Assembly (NCBI GenBank): GCA_002104985.1
Contig: MCGO01000015.1
Coordinates: 186,001-250,000 of the forward strand
DNA: 64,000 nt
Direction: 5' to 3'
Origin: Rhizoclosmatium globosum
Taxonomy: Eukaryota > Chytridiomycota > Chytridiomycetes > Chytridiales > Chytriomycetaceae
The translations under genes were made by a program, and so were the position numbers. This document shows, in pieces, positions 57,835 through 64,000 of this stretch (the first letter of the stretch is position 1; every line of letters starts with the position of its first letter). A model generated the notes under the pieces. The model was not told where the DNA came from and searched no databases. It worked only from the letters and a program-made list of their open reading frames with translations.

Positions 57835-59441
57835 ATGAGTTCACCCTCAACGCACGCGCCACCGACACAACCACCGCCACCGCCGAGCCACGTGTTCGTC
57901 GCGCACAACTATACCGCGCCGACGTACTGCCACCACTGCGACGGCTTTCTGTGGGGCCTCGTTGCTCAGGGGCTCAAGTGCTCAACCTGCGGCCTCGATG
58001 TCCACGTGGCCTGTCGCGACTCCCTCGCGAAAGAGTGTCGCTCTCGGGCAAGGACGCTAAGCAACCGTGGATCCGTGGATCTGCCGCCACAACCGCCACC
58101 GCAACCACAGCCTTCGCTCATTGACGACTTTGTTGCTCAAGCTCACATTTCTTCTCTCTCAAGGGAACGCTCGCGGAAAGCTTCAAATCCTCCGTTGGAC
58201 TTGGTTTATACCACTCCAAAGAATATGGTCGGATTTGTGACTCGTCTGACGCCAATTGTGATTGTATTTGAAGTTACAACTGACATCCTGACCTGGAAAG
58301 ATGTCCCAACATCAATGCTGGCATTAATCGTATCTATTGCATTATGTGAGGACTTGTTCATTTTTGGATGCAAACGCTCAATTATTGTATCAGGTTTCTA
58401 TCCCCACATTTTGACGATAGTGCCACATGGATGCATACTGTATATAGTAGTGTCAAGTTACTTTGAGAAAGCTAAATACGAATTGGCACTTAAAAATAAG
58501 CCACAAGCGAGTGCGTCGACATCAGAAGGATCTGTGGCGGCTCCAGCAGACGCGACGACGGCAACAACATCCACAACTCCATTAGTTTATTCAGCCACGT
58601 ATCTTCGAAACTTGCAGTTTATTCAAAATCAAATGGGGCTTTTTGTTAACGGATACGATGCCGTCGAATCAGGTCTTCGGCAACTCCAGCTCTACTCTGA
58701 CCAACATCCTTTCCAAGTCATTCAAGCCCTGATTGCGTCAATAATTCTCAGTGTATTGACTGTGTACTATGTTCCCTCAGATTCATCTGTCTTGGCGCCG
58801 TTCTCCTTGCCTTCTCCATCAACACAATCTTTTTCCAAGCATTCATCACAACCATCCCGACAGCACTCCTCAAAAACTTGCTTACACGCGTCGATGTGAT
58901 TCGGGAAGGTATCCAAGCTGCAAGCGCAGCACCTGGAGGAAGTATTGTTGTTGTGACCATTTGGGAAAACCAGCGATGGTGGGCAGGTAATATCCCCATC
59001 ATATCATATGCTTACTTCTCTAAAATTAAATGAACATATTCGTTTTCAGGACTCGGTTGGATCCCACACCTGTTCCGATCAGAACGAGCACCATGGTCAG
59101 ACGAAACAGGAAACATCACTCGTCCTTCCAAAGAATCCTACGCTCTTCCACCACCCAGTAATGGAGTCGGTAGTTGGTCATGGGTCGATTTAGAATGGAC
59201 TCTTGATTTCGATTGGGCCATTGCGGGTGTTGATCAGAAGGAAGGGTGGCAGTATTCGGATCATGCGTGGGAGAATGGTCGTGCGAAATGTGGGGTGGGT
59301 AGTGTGACACGACGAAGGGCCTGGATGAGGAGAATGAGATTTATTCCGAATTTGGGGGTTAGTGTTGTTGCTAGTATGTTGCCGAAGTCGGGGATTGCTG
59401 CAGCAGTTGCTTCACCAACACTTTCCAAAAAAGATGAATAA
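57835..59441 (+). CDS. Pex24/dysferlin-domain peroxin with N-terminal C1 domain
   Basis: Residues 19-68 form a perfect C1 zinc domain: H-x12-C-x2-C-x13-C-x2-C-x4-H-x2-C-x7-C (from HVFVAH to AKEC), the diacylglycerol/phorbol-ester fold. A linker leads to the Pex24-type membrane region (TPIVIVFEVTTDILTWKDVP, several hydrophobic helices to 58790). The C-terminus is a dysferlin module: ENQRWWAGLGW with RAPWSDE (DysF-N) and WVDLEWTLDFDW, EGWQYSDHAWENG, RRRAWMRRMRF (DysF-C). Proteins of the Pex23/24/28-32 group sit in ER or peroxisome membranes and control peroxisome number. One base is missing near 58783 (ccc run). Intron 58987-59049. The C1 addition is not part of the yeast proteins. Confidence 0.85.
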
Positions 59442-59765
59442 AGTGTGTATAACTGTATTTAAGGTTAATTGGTTATTATAACGCTCAGCGACAGTCAATT
59501 GTGATATAATTGTAGAAAGGAATGTCACTTGCAAAGACACTGTTGTTCTGTCTCAACAAAGAAGAGCCATAATTTACTCAAGAAACAGCCAATAAAAATG
59601 CGACTATGCTACATCATGCCTATCTTCTGACCACGCTTGTCAAAATGATCTAGAACATCTCATTTATTCTAATATTAGAACATCTCTTGCGAAAGCTGTA
59701 GCGACCATGCGATTAAGTAAAATTAGAACACGCTCTTCCAGAACCTCAACAATATTTGACGCAAA
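59442..59765. other. Promoter region of the phosphate transporter gene
   Basis: No coding signal on either strand. It contains the direct repeats and palindrome listed separately and the 5' leader that ends with the AT of the split start codon. Confidence 0.5.
59651..59686. promoter_or_regulatory. Direct repeats and palindrome upstream of the phosphate transporter
   Basis: TAGAACATCTC occurs twice (59651-59661 and 59676-59686), 25 bp apart. Between and overlapping them is a perfect 14-bp palindrome TTCTAATATTAGAA (59667-59680). A partial third copy (TTAGAACA) lies near 59733. Position and symmetry suggest a factor-binding site; no known motif is matched with confidence. Confidence 0.4.
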
Positions 59766-61547
59766 ATGTATGTTCTTGGCAGCAGTTCACTGAAGCTTTA
59801 ACTGTTGATTCTTCCAGGGCACAAAACAAAGCCAAAGCTTTTGCGCACCTCGACGAGGGAAAGCTCGGATGGTTCCACATCAAGACCGTCATGATTGCTG
59901 GTGCCGGTTTCTTCTCTGACGCTTACGACATCTTCGTCATCTCCCAAGCTCTTCCAATGATTTATCAAGTCTACTTTGGTCCACAATACATCTCTGGGAA
60001 ATTTCCAGCCGACTTTTCTGCTCCAGGACAGCCCCAAATTGTCAAGACTCCTCAGAACGTCAAGGTTGACTTTGTGGATAACTACCCTAACGGTGTCCAC
60101 TTTGATGCTTGGTTGAAAGGTGAGAATCCGACATTTCTGGAATTGATTGTAAGAATTTTTCTTTTTTTAGCTTCCACTAACTGGGGAAACTTGATTGGAC
60201 AAATCACATTTGGTATTGCCGGAGACTCTCACGGTCGTAAAGCCGTATACGGTTTGGAACTGATGGTGATCATTGTGTGCACTATCGGATCGATTCTCAC
60301 TGGTAACATGGTTCACGGTGCAAACATTCTCCAAGTCTTGTCTTTCTGGCGTTTCATTCTTGGTATCGGAATTGGAGGAGACTACCCAATGTCTGCCGTT
60401 ATCACCTCTGAGTTTGCCAACGTCCGATACCGTGGAATGATGCTTGCCGCCGTTTTCGCCATGCAAGGAATCGGAATTCTTATCGGAAGCGCTGTCTACG
60501 TTGCCACCTTGACTGCTATGAAGGAGACAATCCAAAACGACTACACTGCTTTGGATGTCGTCTGGCGTGTTGCTATTGGTTTTGGTATCGTCCCAGCTCT
60601 TTTGGTCATTTACTTCCGTTTCACTATGCCAGAGACTCCACGTTACACTGCTGATGGTAAGAATTTACATTTTACTTTCATTCTGCGAACAAGTAACTAA
60701 ATCTTTACTCGTAGTCGTTGGCGATGCCGAAATCGCTGCCAGAGACGTTGAACTTGCCCTCCAAGGAAAGGCCGTCATTGGAAACAACAACGCTCTCAAG
60801 AAGAACAAGGTTAACAAGGTCTCTGATTTTGGAACCTACTTTAGCAAGTGGAAGAACATGAAAATCTTGATCGGTACCGCGTACACCTGGTTCGCTCTTG
60901 ACGTCGCTTGGTACGGTCTTTCCTTGAACCAGTCTACTGTCTTGAACTTGATCAACTTCAACGGTCCACAAAAAGTCTCTCTTAACGTCACAGACAAGAA
61001 CGGAGTCACCACATTACAAAAGGTCATGCCTCCTGTTGACATTCAAGACATCTTCTACCAGACTGCTGTCGGTAACATCATTATTGCCTGTGCCGGTACC
61101 GTTCCAGGATATTGGTTCACTGTATTCCTTATTGAGAAGCTCGGACGTAAGCCTATCCAGTACATGGGTTTCGCCGTCATCACTATCTGTCTCATTATTC
61201 TCGCTGCCACCTGGGATACTATCAGCACCCACCAAACTGCATTCATGGCTGTCTTCACCATCGCTCAATTCTTCTTCCAGTTCGGACCAAACACCACTAC
61301 CTTCGTTATTCCAGGAGAAGTCTTCCCAACTCGTTTCAAGGCCACTTGTCACGGTATTTCAGCTGCTGCTGGTAAAGCCGGAGCTATTTTGGGAGTCCAG
61401 GCTGTTGGTCCATACTTTAACTCTAATACTGTCACTGTGTTGTCAACTTTTGCTGTCGTTATGGCAACTGGAGGTCTTGCAACTATTCTTCTTCCGGAAA
61501 CTGCCGGAAAGACTCTTGAAGAGCTCAACGGTGACGGTGAAGAATAA
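59766..61547 (+). CDS. PHO84: High-affinity phosphate:H+ symporter, PHO84-like MFS protein
   Basis: Exons AT at 59766-59767, 59818-60119, 60171-60656 and 60715-61547 give a perfect 540-aa frame. The start codon is split: AT ends exon 1 and G opens exon 2, giving MAQNKAKAFAHLDEGKLGWF. Family signatures: AGAGFFSDAYDIFVISQA (helix 1), FGIAGDSHGRKAVYG, GIGIGGDYPMSAVITSEFA (phosphate symporter signature), PETPRYTAD before the central loop, and FGPNTTTFVIPGEVFPTRFK. It imports inorganic phosphate at the plasma membrane. No ATG in exon 1 gives the right frame (ATG 59707 is in another frame). Intron 60120-60170 is 51 nt without in-frame stops, so its retention would add 17 residues. Confidence 0.93.
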
Positions 61548-61835
61548 GCCATTTTATATTTTCCCTTCCAGTCGAATAAAAGAATTTGTTGTTTTCTCCT
61601 CTTTCACGATTTCGCACAGGATTCCACTCAATAACGCGGCTTCACAGAATGTAAGGGTGGAAGGAGAAATTAATCGGCCCATGACTAAGCAATGCAACGT
61701 TCAAATCGAAATCAAGAGCCATACTGATAGTGTGAACTGTCTCCCAACCCTCCTACATAAAGTTTTCTTCTCCTTCATTTGGATTCTTGCAGAGAAGTTA
61801 TATACTCTCTTTTCTTGTTGATTTATCAAAAAAAA

Positions 61836-63204
61836 ATGTCAACTTTCACACTGCTCGCCATCCTCGCCACATTCTACACTGGCCCATTATCACAATCTGC
61901 TTATCTTCTCGATACCATTCTGCATGAATCCATATCAGATCCTCTATCCACCAACATCGACACCCTGCTGCACTTCCTCAAAGCACATGAAACATGCGTC
62001 TCACACCTTCCATCCCTCTTATCCGACTATATCCCATCAATACGTCGAGCAACCGACGCTCTGTCAATAGACGACAGCTGTACAGCAATGTGGAAACATC
62101 AGATTTGGATTGTCACGCCAACACTCTCGGTTTCAGGAGAAACTGCCGTCCTTGCATCAGTTGTACTTCATGGCCTTATCGTGGCGGTAGCAGGGATATG
62201 GCTGAGTAGAAAGAGGAGGAAAGGCCGCAAGTCTGTGTTTTTGAAGCAGATGCAAGGTCGGAATGATGGGAAGGTGTGGGAGTGGGTGTATTGGGTACGG
62301 TTTCTTTTGTTCTTTGTCTATAGTTATTGATTCCGTATTATAGGTCTATTGTGTGATGAGTGTGGTGGATGTTGTGCTTGTGTTGTGGAATCTTTCTGTG
62401 TTGGGGCCGCTTGTTTATAGTCTCGTTCTCGCGCCACTATTTTGCATACATAGTGTATATGGCTCTGTTTCAGCATTATGGGGATCTCATGAAAAGTCGC
62501 TGTCAGTTTCGAAGCAATGGATTTCGACTCCAACGACAACAACTCCAACGAAGCGAAGAGATCCAACATCTCTGTCTTGTAGTCCGTCTCAGTCTCCTGC
62601 AGGATATAATAATATGGCTGTATTTGGAAAACCGTCGTCTCTCACTAATGGCTTTGGGATGCAACTTGATACCACATCGCCAACGATTACAAAGCGGAAA
62701 GGATTTACAGCACGCGTGGTAAATAGTGAAGACGATGATGATGAGCTAGTTGATGGAGACACTGAAATGGATGGATGGACATATATTGGACGCGGAAACA
62801 CAAACGACTTCCGATCCGTCCATTCAACAGCACAAAATCTGCGGAAACTGAAACAACAACAAGACGCATTAGATGATACACTGATATCTGGATTTGCATC
62901 GATTCGGACGGAAGCGGGAAGACAGCCACAAACCGTCAAAACTGGTGGAAACGTGTTTTCATTTGGAAGTGTGACTCCACTTGGACAAAAGACATACCAA
63001 GAAGATTCATCAATGAAGCTGGATCCACCTCGATTCTTTGCACCTCAGGTGAGTGACTTAGAGATTGATGATTCTTGGCTTGCTTACATAAGTCTACAGG
63101 AGAGTACGGGGTTGGAAGAGCTGTTTATGCAGAAAGTTGACTTGAAGGATGCACCCGCCGAAACTCCGCGAAAACAAGGCATCTTTTCACTATTATTTGG
63201 CTGA
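61836..63204 (+). CDS. Multi-pass membrane protein of unknown function
   Basis: Exons 61836-62294, 62344-63048 and 63100-63204 give a perfect 422-aa frame. The N-terminus is hydrophobic (STFTLLAILATFYTGPL), two helices follow near residues 110-130 (TAVLASVVLHGLIVAVAGIW) and 165-200 (VVDVVLVLWNLSVLGPLVYS). The C-half is soluble with an acidic patch (SEDDDDELVDGDTEMDGW) and a short conserved-looking end: PPRFFAPQESTGLEELFMQK. That end reminds me of fungal inner nuclear membrane proteins of the Ima1/TMEM201 type, but the zinc-finger N-terminus of that family is absent, so I do not assign it. ATG 61836 follows an A-run; an extra upstream exon cannot be excluded. Confidence 0.65.
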
Positions 63205-63391
63205 TGAAAGGGTTTAATTATGGTGGTGGTTGGGGAGTCGAACAGAGATTTTTCGTGACCCCCTTTCAGTGTTCCCACTGTTCCAATCACACAGGCCAGT
63301 GGAACTCACGTTGAAGTCCCTCGCCCCAACGCCCGCACTCCCACCACCACACCACCTTCCAGCCGCCAGCCCCTCAGCAGTCCTTCAACTG

Positions 63392-64000
63392 ATGACGTCC
63401 AAGTACGGGCCGCTTCTGCCGCCGTTGTCGCAGTGTCTTGAGGCAAACTCAGCCCACTTTGAGTCTGTTTCAGCGACTGTTTCAAGTGGCTTCTCTCTGT
63501 CAACGTCTACTTCAACGTCAACGTCTTCTACTTCGGGTGGATCGGGCGGATCGGGTCAGCCGCTTCCGTCGCCGCCGTCGTCGTCGACGCTTCCGCTGCA
63601 CCCGCTTCTGCTTCCGATGAACCCGAACTCGAACGCAAACTCGAACTCAAACTCAAAAGATGTGCCAAAGTATCCGTCGCCGCCGCACTTGATCCACAGC
63701 TCAACAACTTTGAAACCCTCGCTAAAACGGTGACTCATCGTCTTATCAACGAACCCACACACCACTCGTGCTAAACAACCAACTAAACAGACTCAGAGAC
63801 CGCGATGACGAGTGGCCTCAGATGCCGCCAGCGTCGGCTTCAGCTTCGGCGTCTCGGCCCACCACCTTTGTCCAATCAACCACATCGCATCAACTGCCCA
63901 ATCCCCGTCGCACTCCAATCCAATACTCGCAATCATTAGCTGTCGATAACACGTGGTCGCCTTCGTCCATCTCGTACGGCGGTAATCAGCAGCAGCAACA
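63392..64000 (+). CDS. Start of a low-complexity Ser/Pro/Asn-rich protein (3' cut by window edge)
   Basis: ATG 63392 opens MTSKYGPLLPPLSQCLEANS, then long Ser/Thr, Gly/Ser, Pro and Asn-rich stretches. An intron at 63731-63790 (acg|gtgact...aaacag) keeps the frame and gives LKRLRDRDDEWPQMPPASA, followed by Ser/Ala/Gln-rich sequence to the edge. A neighbouring frame also stays open for a while (ELERKLELKLKR...), so the choice is moderate. The look is that of a nuclear or regulatory protein, but no domain is visible yet. Confidence 0.5.

Noticed and set aside
63438..63620. Arg-rich frame (RADRVSRFRRRRRRRRF) as a real protein
   Set aside because: It is a shifted reading of GCC/CGT-rich low-complexity sequence. 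The frame giving Ser/Pro-rich protein continues across an intron and is preferred.

Overview
The window comes from a compact, intron-rich nuclear genome, most likely a flagellated (zoosporic) fungus of the chytrid type. The fungal signs are a GH76 cell-wall glycosidase, a GT71/MNN1-like mannosyltransferase, a GAL4-type Zn2Cys6 factor, a PHO84-type phosphate transporter, MED15/GAL11 proteins and F-box/ankyrin proteins. The flagellate signs are an FBF1-like transition-fibre protein and a CFAP97-domain protein, families that non-flagellated fungi lack. Introns are short (about 44-65 nt, GT-AG). Intergenic gaps are often under 200 bp, with several very short divergent promoters. The assignment to chytrids is inference from gene content.

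Layout. 1-680: 3' end of an unknown gene. 0.77-7.6 kb: peroxisomal alpha-methylacyl-CoA racemase (C-terminal SRL), a DJ-1/PfpI protein, a membrane-anchored GH76 enzyme and the peroxisomal import receptor PEX5. 7.8-13.3 kb: two tandem MED15-like genes. 13.4-15.3 kb: a plant-like glucuronokinase. 15.7-18.8 kb: two tandem, divergent protein kinases. 19-25 kb: an F-box/ankyrin protein, a nucleotide-sugar transporter and a GT71 mannosyltransferase. 25-29.7 kb: a third MED15-like gene followed by a Zn2Cys6 factor. 29.8-36 kb: an unknown gene sharing a 102-bp divergent promoter with FBF1. 36-44 kb: DYRK kinase, small DM9 protein, MPP10, and a 2OG-Fe(II) oxygenase. 44-51.4 kb: CFAP97-domain protein with a long acidic tail, a four-repeat DM9 protein, and an MHYT membrane protein. 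51.5-55.5 kb: an NLR-like protein with order ubiquitin-like region - TIR - NACHT - winged helix - nine ankyrin repeats. 55.6-64 kb: METTL23-like methyltransferase, an MT-A70 methyltransferase resembling the MTA1 (DNA 6mA) clade, a C1-Pex24/dysferlin peroxin, a phosphate transporter with a start codon split by an intron, a membrane protein, and the start of a low-complexity gene.

Themes. PEX5, a PTS1-bearing enzyme and a Pex24-type protein make a peroxisomal set. GH76, GT71 and the sugar transporter fit cell-wall mannan work. FBF1 and CFAP97 belong to the flagellum. The most striking object is the TIR-NACHT-ankyrin gene.

Data caution. Many genes, including ones expected to be essential (PEX5, MPP10, MED15), are broken by single-base frameshifts. 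Most look like one missing base in a short homopolymer. Other genes (UAA transporter, Zn2Cys6 factor, GT71, four-repeat DM9 protein, phosphate transporter, the gene at 61.8 kb) splice into perfect frames. I read the breaks as assembly indels rather than pseudogenes. Gene coordinates below run from start to stop codon and include introns.
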